64,000 bases of DNA, from positions 620,001 through 684,000 of the forward strand of contig JACGCN010000013.1 in NCBI GenBank assembly GCA_014905825.1, given 5' to 3'. Below, one piece after another: positions 48,296-61,614 of the stretch. Each line of letters opens with the position of its first letter. Position 1 is the first letter of the stretch. Source of the DNA: Lyophyllum atratum (Eukaryota > Basidiomycota > Agaricomycetes > Agaricales > Lyophyllaceae). Below the pieces are notes generated by a model. It was given only the letters and a program-made list of their open reading frames with translations, was not told where the DNA came from and made no database searches. The translations under genes and the position numbers were made by a program.

Positions 48296-51226
48296 TCAGC
48301 TACTAAAAATCGAACTAGTCGCCGGACGAGGGACCTGTAAATACGCCGGCAGCACCCGCGCTACATTCTGCAAGTCCTGGCCCTGCGGCATATTCGCAAA
48401 CGTCGACTTGAGATTCTGCATCTGCTGCGCGCTAAGCCCGTGCTGGCCGTTCTGGTACGCAGCGTATCCGGCTGAGTTGGCTAGCGCAGCAGCAGCCTGG
48501 GTCGTCAGGGGGTTGAGATGATAGCCGTTCGCGACCATGCCGAGGTGGGGCTGGTGCTGGATCGTCACGGCGTTGGGGGAGCCGAGGACCTTGATATCGT
48601 GTGCCTGGATGGGGTCCGCCTGGACGGGCTGGGGCATCTGAATGGCACCGTTCAAGGTCGCCTGCGTCGTGGTGGCGTCTGGCCTCGTAGTGTCAACGTG
48701 CGGCATGTTGATAGCGGCGCGGCTGACGCCGTTAGTAGTAGGTGGGGAGTGCTGGGCGGGAGTGGCGGTGTTCAAAGTGGGGGATTGGGAAACTGAAGGG
48801 GTGCCTTGCACGTTTGGAACGGCAGTGGGAGGACGCATGCCGTTGGTTAATGGGATGGAGGGGAAGCGGTTCTGGGGGACGGCCGATGGCGGAGGCATCT
48901 TCATCATTTGTTGCTGTACAGAGACGGGCGTGCCGGTAGATGGTGTTGGGGGCTTCGGTACCGCGCCTGGGGGATAGCCTTTGGGAGGTGGAGGACGGAC
49001 ATTCCTGCGGAGTTGGTTGGGGTTTATCCCAAGTCTGTACGGCAGCACCATGCGTGGATGGCCATCCATAATGGCAGGAATGGATGGATCAGTGACAAGG
49101 CTTTGCTGGTCCATGTCACCTAGAATTGTCATCGAATGCGAAAGGACCCTCGGCGAGTAGTCATCGACGAGAACGCGATTCTGCTCATCCGGCCCCTCTG
49201 GTCCAACGGCAGGCATGTCATCTGTATCATACCTCCACCTCTCCGCAATCCTGCTTTGCCTATCGTCGTCCGGGCTATACATCTCAACGTCTATAGGTGG
49301 AGGCTCGAACAACGAGGAACGGCTGATGTCCACGATGGAAGGCGGGGCAGCGTCTCGCCTGTCGACGATGAACCTTCCACCACGGCCACGGCGTGTCCGA
49401 ACAGCGCGTGGCTGGCGCTTGCCATCGAGGATCGGTCGGCCATCTGTCTCGGAGGCCAAAAAGTTGACGGGTATATATTTGAAGAGTCGGGCGGCGTGAG
49501 CGACGGGTGGTGCTTGATACGGGTTCTAGAAGAAGGTAAAAAGTTAAGCAGATGTTGGAGCCAACCAATGGCTCGGTACGTACGTCAAGCTGATCCTCCC
49601 AGTGGTGATCCCGTTCTTTCTGACGATCCAATGCCACCTCGATGGCCTCATTGATGAGAGTAGTACGCTCAGAAGGCCGTATCGCCACTTCCAGACGGGG
49701 CTGCAACCCAGGTTCGGTCCTAATCTTCGGCGGCCGTCTACCCCGAGAAAAATCACAGTGAGTACAAGAGCCACAGCCAGAATCGAAGGATACGCACATG
49801 GTCTCGGTTTTCTTCGGCTTCTCCCTGTCCACAAGAATCTCCTCATCTGCCTTGTCGCCCAGGCTGGGGTACTTCCGCTTGAGGTCAACGAGACCCAGGC
49901 GTTTCTCCCACACCTGCTGCGTCTGCTCAGCCGTCTCCTTCTTGCGCGTCTCACGCTCCAGGAGGGCTTTCGCAAGCTCCAGTGGGTACGTCAGCTCAGC
50001 TTGCAGGCGAATAAGCTTATCCGAAGCTGGAGCCTGCGAGGCGCGCGTCTTGCGTACAGCCTTGATCTCGCGACGGCGGAAGCAGATGTACGATTCGTTC
50101 ATCGTGTCAGCCTCATCGTACTGTTGAGTGATGTAAGCTAGGATATTCGAGAAGCAATAATAAATCAAGGACTTACGTTGAGGATGGGGATGATCCGATG
50201 CCCTCCACGCTCCAGCCGTCGTTCCTTCCAATACGGGTAGACCACCCGGGCTATACGAACGAGACTCGCGGGAGGGGGGATCCACGACGGCACAGAGTAT
50301 GACTCGAAGATGGGTGGAGGCAGCGGCGTCGAGAACGTCTCCTGGTATTCCACAAACGAAGGGAAAGACATGCCATTTTCAAGCCCCTGAAGTAATGTTA
50401 ATGACCATTGGAGAAAGGGACAGCGAATGGACATACATGATGGAGGTACTCTGTCTTCTCGTGCGTCACTTTCTCAAACAAGCCCATTACCAGCTCAAAC
50501 TCGTCTTCGGTGATGACAAGAGGCTGCGAATTATCCGGCTCCTTTCCCTTTCCCTTCGCACTACGTGCAGAGGCCCGGGGGGTGGAAGAAGAGACAGAGC
50601 CCTGTGCGCTCGTACCTTCGCCGCGGGCCTCTTCGTTATTCTTGTCGAGCCATTCCTTGTCACGCTCGTCCATGTAGTACGTGAAGCTATCGGAAAGGGC
50701 GCTGCTGCAAGCCTCCTCGACAGTCACAGAAGTGGCCAGGTACGTAGCAGGATCCTTCCATCGATTAGGTGGGTAGTGCTCCTCGTAGTTGTCGACGACA
50801 CCGGTGGAGTCGGGAGTTGGGATAAAGGCAGCTGGCGGAGCGGCATGTATTGCTTTACCCGTTGTCGCCGCGCCGCGCGTTGGCCGGGAAGGCGCATGTG
50901 GTGCATGCGAACTCGCTGAGAGGACCGCTTGCAGATGGTGTTCCTAAAATGGACATTAGTCAGCACATTTGTCATCAAACCGCGGTTCGCACTGCCACCA
51001 AAAAGGACAGCCGTGACGGACAAGGGGGGCGGTGTCTAGGACTCACATTAGCGTCTTCTGCGTCGACTCCAGCCACCAGATTGGTGAGACGGTTCTTCTC
51101 CTCATCTTCGTCGGGGATGAGCAGCACATCTGCCTCGTGGTCGCCCTGGTAGATCTTGAGGCGAGTCTTTTGGGTGATCCTGGCGCGCGGGCGTGAGGGG
51201 GCGCCTGTGTGGAGATTTCGGGGCAT
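48296..51226 (-). CDS. EPL1: enhancer of polycomb-like protein Epl1
   Basis: Scaffold of the NuA4/piccolo histone acetyltransferase, joining Esa1 and Yng2 to nucleosomes and directing H4 and H2A acetylation. Start ATG 51226: MPRNLHTGAPSRPRARITQK, then TRLKIYQGDHEADVLLIPDE and EKNRLTNLVAGVDAEDAN, the EPcA N-terminus. Next exons: YEEHYPPNRWKDPATYLATS, SFTYYMDERDKEWLDKNNEE, VITEDEFELVMGLFEKVTHE, then LENGMSFPSFVEYQETFSTP, RIARVVYPYWKERRLERGGH, IIPILN, YDEADTMNESYICFRRREIK and VRKTRASQAPASDKLIRLQA, a coiled coil (ERETRKKETAEQTQQVWEKR), and RRPPKIRTEPGLQPRLEVAI. A Gln/Pro/Ser/Thr-rich tail ends SSIFSS at the stop 48296-48298. Domain order and length match fungal Epl1. Several long plus-strand frames here are antisense shadows. 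Confidence 0.95.
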
Positions 51227-53964
51227 ATCATGAAGTAAGCAGAGTGTAGGTTGGGGAGGGCAGGATGAGTTGGATGGCTTTGGGGGGGTGGCTCGTCGTT
51301 GCGCTCGTTGCCCGCACCGTTTGTTCGGATTTGGGCCGAAAAATTGATTCGGCCCGAAAGTTCAAAGAGATGTGATGTGGACTTGCTTGCCACACAAACA
51401 CAAACACAATGGCTGATAATTCACGCGGCTCAATACTCAAAGTGCCTTGAAGTTGCAGTTTGAAGGGATGGGGTTCAGACGGTAATCTAGAATATGATCA
51501 GCATCGATAACGCGTACGGCTAGGCGATATAGCTTGAGGAACCCACCGTTTCCAGTAAAAGGTTATTTCCATAGCAGTAGGAAGCATCTTTAGTGTGGCG
51601 GTCAAAAAAGAACTCCGTGATAGTGGACGACACAGGCCAGGCACAACTACCAAGAAAGTGAGAAATATGCGCAAAGAGATGTAATTCATCAGGACGTACG
51701 TTGAATAGAAATCCGAGCAGGAAACACTGTGGTAGAGGGTACTGCGGCACGCATCACCCTTAGGCATCGAAGACAGTAAACCGAGATCATCGTATATAAC
51801 TACCTCTGATGGACTTTTGAATATGGATGCTGCGTGTCGCGAAGGAGTATAACTGGGTGCCTCTGGGAATGATAAAACGTTGGCGGAACAAATTTTCCAA
51901 TCGGGGTGCGGCAAGATCAGTATCGATGAGCATTCGACGGGCACCTTCCATAGTGGTACAAGAAAGGGAGGAGTATATCGTATCGACGTAATTCTGACAA
52001 GAAAAGTAAGTCGTGAGTTCGGGGTGTTAAGGAGGAAGCGCAACAAGGGGCACGACGTACAAGCCAAATCCTGCCATCCAGCTGTCTATCCAAGGTCGAC
52101 CATGTTTCCTGTCAAAATGAATGAGGAGAGTAACTACATGGAGTACAAAAATGCGCACCTACCACCTCGAGAGCGATGCAATGTGGCGATCCCGCTGTCG
52201 CCGCCCATCGCGGATGACAACGCCATACACTAAAAGCACCGTACATACACACCACTTCCCTGGGATTAACCATGGAGCCCAGCGAGTGCTATCAAGGACA
52301 GCCCCGGTTTCCCCCTTCGCCCCACTGGCAGATGGGAAGTGAAACCCACGAACCGGCAAGGTGAGGCAGCCAGCTCGTCCTATTACGTAGTATCAATGGA
52401 AAAAAGGACTCGTCAGAACTTTTCCATCTGGTTTCCCGAGAATAGGAGCTGTCGAAAACGAGCAGATGGTTGGGTTTTGAGGTGGTGCAAGTGGTGGGTA
52501 GTCGTGTTCCAGGACAAGGTGCCTTCACCCTCGGAGGTAAAGACGTAGTGCACGTGCCTAGCCAAGGCGGCAATCTCCGTACCACTCGAACCTTAATCCA
52601 TTCAACTATAAGGAGCGAGGCACCCGCTGGCACCCGCCGTCTGTGGCTGGCCATGGCCACTGCCATGTGTACAGGGTGTGTGGCCGGAAAGATATGAAAC
52701 GGATAATGTTGCGCGCCCGTACATCTCAAGGTCTGGAGAACGACGTTCTACATCTTATTCTCCACTCAATTGCCCCAGGCAATGACTTTGATATCGTGAT
52801 TGGTAGGTAACACGATTGCTACCATTGGTTGGCATCATCCAGTCACCCACCTCAAGACGTATGCAGATGCTATCAGCATCTAACTGAAAGTTGCACATCC
52901 GTCTGCAATCAACTACAGGTAATACATAGCTCGTGCCGGAGATTGATACAAGAACTCATGAAGTCGATGCCAGTGGAAGGTATGTATGGGGTGGTTGTTG
53001 AGTACTGGGTGAGCTTCAGCACCAGAGCGGCTGATCCCTTCGCGATTTGCCTGATCTCTGACCCGGTAACTACTAGTAATCGTAGATCCATGGCACGAAG
53101 GTAAGAAAGTTATTTGCCTGACCTGTACCACAATCAGTAGAACGCTGTCAATCGTTATCAAGCAATGCGTGTACCGGGCAGTCTGAGTACACGAGGCACT
53201 CTGTGGGAGCCAGAGGCTGTCAGTACTAGTATTTATCTATCCATGTGCCTCAAGTCTATTCATATCGACGGCGCTTGGAGATTGCGGTAGGCCGGCGGTT
53301 GGCTGGCCTATAATGATACTAGTTCGCGAGATCGTGTATTCGTCCTTGGGTTTAGCACAGAAATTGAGACTCTGCACTACAAGTATCACTAGAGTCGCGA
53401 TGTCATAGAAAGTGGAGAATTCGGTCGTTCAGCGCTTCAGCGCTTCAGCAGTTGATCTTTATATAGGCGCCCTGCACTCGGGCGGCGCCATGTCAAGTGG
53501 TGCGTCATTGACAAGGGCCACATGGCAGCATCCCTGAGCTTCTTCAGACTAGTCTACTGTAGCAGACTATAGCCCTTGATAAACAGATAAGGAATCTGAT
53601 GGTGGCGACTTTGGTGGAGGTCCATATTGGGTCCCGCAACCGTGCATCAAGTGACAATAGAGCAGTGCGCATGAAAACATACAGTGGATTTGACACAGAC
53701 AAAGATATTGCAAACCGGCAGGAGGAGGTGGTGAACGCGTTGAAGCTGTGAAGCTGATGATGGAAAACAGTAGGATCGGAGTGACCAAAAGCGGGTGATG
53801 GTCCCTGAGCAAAATTTGCCGATCTCAGCTATCCCGATAACTCTTGGATACTGATAAAAAAAAGATACAAGTGGAAAACAAATGAGTCCCCTTATAGTCC
53901 ATTACTGCTATCTCTTCCTTTCCATACCCCCTTCCTCTCCCCGCGTCGTCGCCGTATCTGTGCC
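51227..53964. other. long unassigned region
   Basis: 2.7 kb without an assigned gene. The minus strand between about 52600 and 51500 has protein-like pieces (HVHYVFTSEGEGTLSWNTTT; YVDTIYSSLSCTTMEGARRM; DLAAPRLENLFRQRFIIPRG) separated by frame changes that introns might explain; the family is not recognised. A minus frame at 53567-53812 begins with a signal-peptide-like stretch (LLVTPILLFSIISFTAS). A direct repeat (CAGCGCTT CAGCGCTT CAGCAG) lies near 53430. The purine permease promoter should lie just before 53965. Confidence 0.35.
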
Positions 53965-56675
53965 ATGGCCAGAATCGTCGACACCATAAACCATGCTGTC
54001 AGTCCCTTGGCGTCACGGTCAAGCCTGATTCTGCCCTGGGCACGTGCTCACCAACCTTGCAGGTGGCGGACTCCTTCGTAGGCCGGTGGTTCAAGCTCGA
54101 TGGGTCTGGGGCTGCTAAAACGCGGGTTGGATCATGCTTCACGGTGCGTTCGAACAGCTTAGACTCATCAATCACGGTGCTGAGGATCGCGTGGACAACA
54201 GACAGAGATTCGTGCTGGTCTTACGACCTGGGTATGTCAATACTATTCGCAGCTACGACTATGAATTCACTGATGTACACATACAGGCGGCCATGGCGTA
54301 CATCGTACGTTCCCTCCCCACGAGCATAGCCGGCTAATTCTCACACTTCATGATAGATATCAGTTAACGCCGCCATTCTTTCCGACTCTGGAGGACCCTG
54401 TGTCTGCCCGACAAAAGACCTATGCTTAACCGACGATGTGTACCTCTCCTGCGTCGCAGAGGCCCGGCTAGACTTCATCACCAGCACCGCGGCCATCTCC
54501 GCCCTCGCCTCCTTTCTCATGGGCCTCCTCGCCAACCTGCCCGTGGGCCTCGCGCCCGGTCTCGGCCTGAACGCCTACGTACGCTCCCTTCGGGGTTCTT
54601 GTTCCCTCTGTGTTTGTGGACCCCCCGCTGACATCACACGCCCCGCAGTTCGCTTATTCGGTTGTGGGTTTCCACGGTTCGGGAATCATTACTTATGGGG
54701 AAGCGCTCGCTGCTGTGTTCTTGGAGGGGTACGCATGGACATTGTGATTTATGATAGTGATGACCTGACTTTCGTTATCCCTGTAGCTGGATATTCCTCT
54801 TCTTGTCGCTCATTGGTCTCCGGCAATGGCTGGTACGCATCATGCCCCAATCTCTGGTCCTTGCTGTGGGCGCGGGTATTGGCTTGTTCATCGCGTAAGT
54901 TCTGTGGGCGCATGACAGATGGAAATCACACTGACATGTATTCTTAGCTTCATTGGGCTGTGTAAGGATTCTTTCTTACGCTGTGTTGCGCGTACTTACG
55001 GGGACCGTAGCTTCCAGCGGCCTTGGAGTTGTAGGTGGAAGTACCGCTACTCTTGTCACTCTGGGAGGATGCACGCCAGAACGTATGTCTCAATTTTCAC
55101 TGTGTTACAATCACCCCTCATCTCGGGACAGACTATGTCAGCACGGACCTCCCAGGGTATTGCGCCGGTGGAGTTCTTCGAAGCCCAACCATGTGGCTAG
55201 GAATCTTCTTGGGAGGGTATGTCGATTAACCTGATTTTCTAGTGCCTGAGCTCATATATCGTTCTCAGGATTGTCACCACAATGCTGATGCTCTATCGCG
55301 TTCGGGGCGCCATCCTCATTGGAATCTTCCTCGTGTCGATCGTCTCATGGCCACGCCCCACCGCAGTCACCTTATTCCCGCATACTGCGGCTGGTGATGC
55401 GCTCTTCGACTATTTCAAGAAGGTCGTTACTTTCCATCCTATCTCGAAAATTGGGGGTGCCATCGACGTAAGTCTCTTTCAGCAGCTTGCATTTCTTACG
55501 CTGATTTGGCCGACATGCTTTGATATAGTTCAATTATAGGAAAGGACACGTTTGGTACGCGCTTATTACGTTCTTGTATGTCGATATTCTGGGTATGTCG
55601 TCATATAATGTTCTATCAACAGCCAGGACACTGACACGTCAATAAACAGATACCACTGGGTGAGTACATTTCATGAAAAAAGCCGCTGCCGGCAGCTTAA
55701 AATGCCACAAGAACTCTGTACTCGATGGCAAAATTCGCTGGGCTTCGCGATCCCGTGACCCTGGATTTCGAGAACTCCAGCATCGCGTACTGCGTCGATG
55801 CGTTTGCAATCAGTATGGGCGCGTTGATGGGCATCAGCCCCGTGACGTCGTTCGTTGAGAGTGCTACAGGAATCAGTGGTGCGTAGCCTCGTTCTCCATG
55901 GCGCGTACGATGATGCTCATCTCTGGTCACACCGTCATTAGAGGGTGGCAAGACAGGTCTTACGGCTATGACCACTGGGCTGGCGTTCTTCGTCTCCGTC
56001 TTCTTCGCGCCTATATTCTCATCCATACCCGGGTGGGCGACTGGCGGTGCCTTGGTCATTGTTGGGTCTCTTATGATTCGCAAGTGAGTCTGTCGCATTG
56101 CATGTTGTATCATCTGAGGGTAATGACTGATCAATCACTGCTAGTGTGAAGGAAATCAACTGGAATTATATCGGGGACGCTGTGCCTGCGTTCCTCACGC
56201 TTATCATTATTCCCCTAACATACAAGTGCGTCTCCTCTCCACCACCCAAGTCCTTTCACTAGACCTAATTTGTGTCCGCTTTTAACAGTATCGCATACGG
56301 TGTCATCGCCGGTATCCTCTCCTACATGCTCATCAACGGCATCGCGCTCGGCCTGCGCAAGATCTCCGGCGGCCGCGTCGTGCCGCCCAACTACTACGAG
56401 GACTCAGAAGAGTGGGTTATTCCCCCCGGCAGTATGATGCCACCCTGGGTGTACGTACCCCCATTCCTTGTCTCTTACGCATTGACTGATAATTGGATTG
56501 AATGGGCAGTAATATCCTCCTTGGCAAGAAGACGCCCGACCACACGACTCCGGAACCGTCCGTTTCTGAGATGGAGGAAAAGGAGAAGGTGTCCGCGGAC
56601 CGCTCAGAGATTGAGAGGGAGAGCGCGTCGGAAGATCATCCGGGAAGGATTCAGGTGCGTCCTGCGAGGGACTGA
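53965..56675 (+). CDS. AzgA-type purine permease
   Basis: Proton-coupled importer of adenine, guanine and hypoxanthine (AzgA/NAT-related NCS2-like family), in the plasma membrane. Exon 1 ([11 protein letters not shown]) joins [20 protein letters not shown], then [20 protein letters not shown] and [10 protein letters not shown], all typical. Later segments: [127 protein letters not shown] and [20 protein letters not shown]. The last membrane parts are [20 protein letters not shown] and [18 protein letters not shown], with a cytosolic acidic tail ([18 protein letters not shown]) to TGA 56673-56675. More than ten introns. Key SPVTSFVES and NAY signatures are intact. Confidence 0.93.
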
Positions 56676-58419
56676 GGCGCGGGCGATGGAGAGGGCTTGT
56701 GTGTACTGCGAGAGGTTGTTGGCTTAAAGTGGGAGCGACTATGATTTTGGTACCCTCTCGCGTATTATTAGTGGACTGATTTATCTATACTGACTTACAT
56801 TATTTACGTATCACTGTATGAAGAAACTTGAACGGGATGCGGCTTGTATTCTGTTCTTTTCCCCAAATTGGTCCAAGGCGTATGCGTTGCTCGTCGACAG
56901 TAGGGGTGTTGGACGTCAGCATTTCAACCACCAACGACACGAAAGGCCTATGAACGTTTGAACGGAAGTTCCAGGCAAAGTCAGGACATGTCATGACGCT
57001 TGAGATAAAGACATGTCAGAGAGTCTTCCACATTTCAGGATCCGCGGCTATAGTCTCATGGGTCGCAGCGAGCTGGAACGAGCCTTTCATCCAGTCTCGT
57101 ATACGATATAAAGCCCAAATGGTAGATGGCATCCATCAGGTGGGCAATAGAACTATGGTGGTACTTCAAGACTTCGGCTTCAATACATATCCCATTGCAT
57201 TGGTCCAAAAGTGGTCACTAGGACACCCTCCGGCATGGAATATTTCGGTGTGGCCCATGGTCCTCCTTCGTTCGTGGAATGGAGGTGAGCGTTTTCAGAC
57301 GACGTTTTTGTAGCATGCATTTCTTATCAGAAGTAATACTGGCAGCGGGCAGGAACTATTAAGCGGTTTGGGGTCCAAAAAAATGAGAAGTGAGCGTCAG
57401 CCTGCAGAGATGTCCATTGACCGACCGAGTCCCTGGGGCTTTTTGATTATAAGTACTGCGCAGGCTGGAACAGCGATGAGGACCTCAAATGTAAGTGGGA
57501 TAAGAACGAGCACAGATGAGAGGGGAGATCCTATAGGTGGCACCTTGAGCGCTCGTGCGTATGTAACGATGAAGCAGGGAGCTTTCCATATAGAATATCA
57601 TCATGCAGGTCATAAGAAAGACAACTTCTGAATCTATGACAGCAGGCGCACGATCTGAGCCGATCGCAAGACAAGATTTAATCTTATCTTATCACAAGAT
57701 CGGGGGAGGCGCGTAAAAAAGTTGAAGTTAAATTAAACGGGTCTGTAGCACTCACTGGGGATGGGGTGACCATTTAATTTTGCCAGGCGTCTGCATTATA
57801 TGTTACTACTTGAATTTATGGTGAGTAAGTAGCACAAGGAATTTGGAAACGAAAAGGAAAGGGGTGAAATAATAACGGATCCGGATCAGTGCTCCCGGAC
57901 TCAGTTACTTCGGAGACAGTTTCTTGTCGTTCCTGGCATCATAACCCGTGACCGTGACAACCCCAACTTGCAAAACTTGACAAGGGACCAAATCCCTGCG
58001 TTCTTGGCTCAAGGAGGAAAGCTTGGCCTGTACCACGTCCGACTAGACGTAGAAGTGAGTGTATTTTCACCTTGGCTCGTGTTGACACGATATTCACAAC
58101 GATTCCGAAGCAACGCGGATTCTGGCAGAATGGTTGAAACCGACTGATATGTACTCATATCACTGTGACTAGGCACCTTTAAATCTCATAACCGATGGCC
58201 CTCGCAACGGACCGATCGAAATTAGATGAGAGGGCGTTGCCAGAAGCGATATTTTGCATGAGGTCCCCATATATTTACCAAGATTGAAGATTATTTTTGT
58301 ACTTATGCCCAACTCCCATCCACTACTCCTTTGACTCGCACCACAACGTCCTGTGCTCCGCCGCCATTTCTCTTCCGTCTTCCCTTGCTCTGTGATTTAC
58401 AGGAAGTTCTCCTTTTCCC
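56676..58419. other. unassigned intergenic region
   Basis: 1.7 kb with short frames at 56993-57313 and 57368-57631 (plus) that match nothing recognised. Includes an imperfect ATCTTATCTTATCACAAGAT inverted motif near 57680. No gene accepted. Confidence 0.4.
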
Positions 58420-60548
58420 ATGAATATCCTCGCAATGTCGGCCTCCGGACTCCCAGCACTGGACGATACGTGGGTCTGTATAGCTTATCGATATTCCCCA
58501 ACCTCACATACCATTGCCTGGTTAGCCTCGGGTCTATGCTCATCGGTGTCATGGTTAGCGCTGTCCTATACGGAGTCTCCTTGGTACAAACTTTCTACTA
58601 CTATACGAGTGCGTTTGAATTCTCCACCTGCGGTTTCCGTAAATCGCTAACATATTATAAGATTATCCAAAGGATGTCTGGTATCTAAAGGCACTGGTTC
58701 GTCATACTTCGCGGTATCAGCGCAAGCCTGAGACTGACTTGACCTCAGGTCGCCATAACTGTTCTCTTCGATACCGTCCATGCGGTTTTGATCTCGCATA
58801 GCGGTGCGTTCAAGATGCATTCCTCATAAGATAAATTATTTGAGTTAATCTTCCTCAGCCTACTTCTACCTTGTTTCCAACTACTTGTACGTCATCCCAG
58901 TTCATGTAACAATGCATGAAATTAACCTTCCTCTAGTAATCCGCAAATCCTGTCAAAGATGATCTGGTAGGCTCATTTGCTTGATTACGCCGTGACTCTA
59001 CTCACCACTATCCTCGATCCAGGTCTCTACTAGTAAGCATGGTGTAACCTCGTCGGAACATACAACTCAACTTAACGCCCCCAGCTTGAGGCTCTTTTCA
59101 CGGTATGGTCGATGCATGCGGCGTTTGTGACTACGCTGACTTGGCTTATCAGACTTTGAGTGGTGCCTTCGTACAAGTGCAAGTATAATCCCTCCTATTG
59201 CGAATCATACTCAACCCAGTTTTAGGTTCTACACAGCACGCGTCTGGAGACGTAAGTTTCCTTTCTTCGACTGCTATGTCTCGCTTAATTTGAAGTTCTT
59301 AGTGAGCAAAGGGAATATCCTGTTAACTGGATGTATATTGTTCCTCGTCGTGGCGAATACTGGTGAGTACATTCACAGATTGGTGCCAAAGCTGCCCTCT
59401 GAATGTCTTCTGTCAGCATGTGGAATTGGTAGGGAGGATGTTGCTAGCAACTTATAAGTTATGCTGACCGTTGGAAAATCAGCATGGGTCATTCTTTCGT
59501 GAGTATCCCCTTATATGTAGCCGATTAAATAGTTTCTTAACAAGAGAATCTCAGTCTGCAGTTCGGAACTTTCGAAAAGCTTCTGAAGATTACGGTACTG
59601 TCGCATCAATTACTCTTGACTTTGCACTTACACGTTCTCTCCATTAATCAGGGGCTCACTGTGTCGATCAATGCGCTTTCGACCGCTGTCGATATTCTCA
59701 TCGCTGCTACACTCTGTATCCTGCTTAACAATGCCCGCACTGGATTCAAGAAGTAAGTCAACTACTAACACTCCCTGTCTTCTCTAATCGACGTCAACAT
59801 CTTTAGGTCAGACACCATCATCAATCGACTGGTTGGTTCGACCTCATTAATTTTCTAACATGTGCTCACCCACACCCTGGTTCAGATTTTGTTCGTGGTA
59901 AACACCGGAATGTGCGTATACTCTATAGCTCTTTTAAGATCGTCGAACTAACGATATGTGCTCTTTCTTATAGCCTGACAAGGTGCTTATGACTTCCCGC
60001 CCAACATATCCATAGCTTATCATTCTCTCTAGTTGCTGCGCTGTGGCTTCACTTGTGTCTGTGAGTATAAACGCTCGTCAGATACTTGCCCTGCATTGAC
60101 ACAATCTCCATAGCTAGTGGCATCGCCCAACACCCTCATCTACGCCTCTTTCTACTTCTGCATTGGTCGGCGTAAGTGTTCCCGCTATCTATACTCTTCC
60201 AGCAATCAAGGAGCATCCCACAGTTTACACAAATTCGCTCCTGGCGACGCTTAACGCTCGCAAATCACTCACTGGCACCATTGACGACGTCAGCCACATG
60301 CTCGTATCTCTACCTCGCAGCGTCGTGACGCCGTCTGGCTCAACTGGTGGTATCGAAGGCGGCCTCCAGAACACAGGGAAGTCCAATCAAAACATCTCGA
60401 TCCGCATCGATACTACCAAGGAGTCGGTGCACGGGGATAGGGTCATTGGTATTGTGAGCCGAACTCTACGTCACCGTCCCCTTTCTCTCGTGGCTTATGT
60501 TGCATTAATCAGGATCACCGCTCGAAAAGAGACGACGATTTCTTTTGA
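58420..60548 (+). CDS. DUF6534 seven-helix membrane protein
   Basis: Multi-pass membrane protein of the basidiomycete DUF6534 family, function unknown. It starts MNILAMSASGLPALDDT at ATG 58420. Exons give GSMLIGVMVSAVLYGVSLVQ and FYYYT, then YPKDVWYLKALV, TVLFDTVHAVLISH and AYFYLVSNYL. Weaker middle exons follow (FYTARVWRLSKGNILLTGCL near 59226-59335). Later helices are GLTVSINALSTAVDILIAAT, LCILLNNARTGFKKSDTIIN, ILFVVNTGILT and NTLIYASFYFCIGR. A cytosolic tail follows: LYTNSLLATLNARKSLTGT, then a Ser/Gly/Asn-rich stretch and a last exon DHRSKRDDDFF ending at TGA 60546-60548. The arrangement of many very short exons is typical of this family. Exon boundaries in the 58700-59650 part are approximate. 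Confidence 0.85.
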
Positions 60549-61614
60549 CCACAGACAGTGTTCTCTGTAGCCCTTTTGTCGCGTACCTCCTGCGTAGTGG
60601 GGAACCTTACATACGAACCCAGCTCGCGAAGCTGAACGGTTGTACGACCTTGCACAATGTATCTGAGTCATGGTTAGCTTATGGGATGGATATTTGCAAA
60701 TGACGCCTGCGTGGCACCAATTGCACAATCACGATTAGGGAGTATATGCGGGTGCAGTGGACCCATCAGACAAGCATTGCAAATCGAAGGTTACTAGCGA
60801 AGGGCTGCTGTTTTCAAGTTCTTCTGATGTCAATACGACTACCCTAAGATTGCGGTTCACCTCTTATCCGCCGGCTTCATAGAGCCCGGATTCTCATGGC
60901 CTTGAAGTGACGGCCTGTCAATGTACTGACTCAGGACTCAGGCTGACTCAGGAGGTTATCAGGGCCCAGGCAACCGTCTTGGTAAAAAGATCTTTTCATG
61001 CTCTATTCCCGGGGAGCCTCCTCCTCAGGAACTCGGAATCAATGCCTAGGCTATTGAGGAATGAGGGTGAGCTCTCGGAGACATAAACGTCAGATACAGA
61101 GTATACTAACCTGGTCCTGGTTCCAGACTCTATGAGATGGACAGAACGTCCACAACTGCTCGCACCCGAATTCATATCGGCGACGCCTCGCCACATCTGA
61201 AGCCCATGTCGCAGTCACACTTGGAGTATTTCGCTTGATCGAAGTGGATGATGCGAATATCCCTTTCCAACTCAAGGACGTGACATTCCGCAAAACCTCC
61301 ATGCAGCAGCCCTTTCATATATAGCATCTAAACACTGAAGTATCCAAACTTCAACGCCACGCCAAAATGTCAAGATGTTGTGGCGTGGACTAGTAATAGG
61401 CGAAGAAATCTAAAAATACCAAACGCTCAGAAGAGGCAGCGCAAAATGATTTCCGCACTCTCCCCAATATTCTAACCTTAGACATACGATGCAGTCACCG
61501 TCTGCTCCGAAGCCAGTATAAACATAGCCTATAATATTTGAACAAACGACAACGGCATACTACTCCGACAATAGTTACCACATCTCGTTCACTGGTATCA
61601 CTTTCAATCTGCCT
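60549..61614. other. unassigned spacer
   Basis: About 1.1 kb. Short frames (60996-61302) on both strands with no recognised family. Ends at the 3' side of the SnoaL-like gene. Confidence 0.4.

Noticed and set aside
49602..50141. Plus-strand frame of 179 codons
   Set aside because: Lies antisense to conserved exons of Epl1; a shadow.
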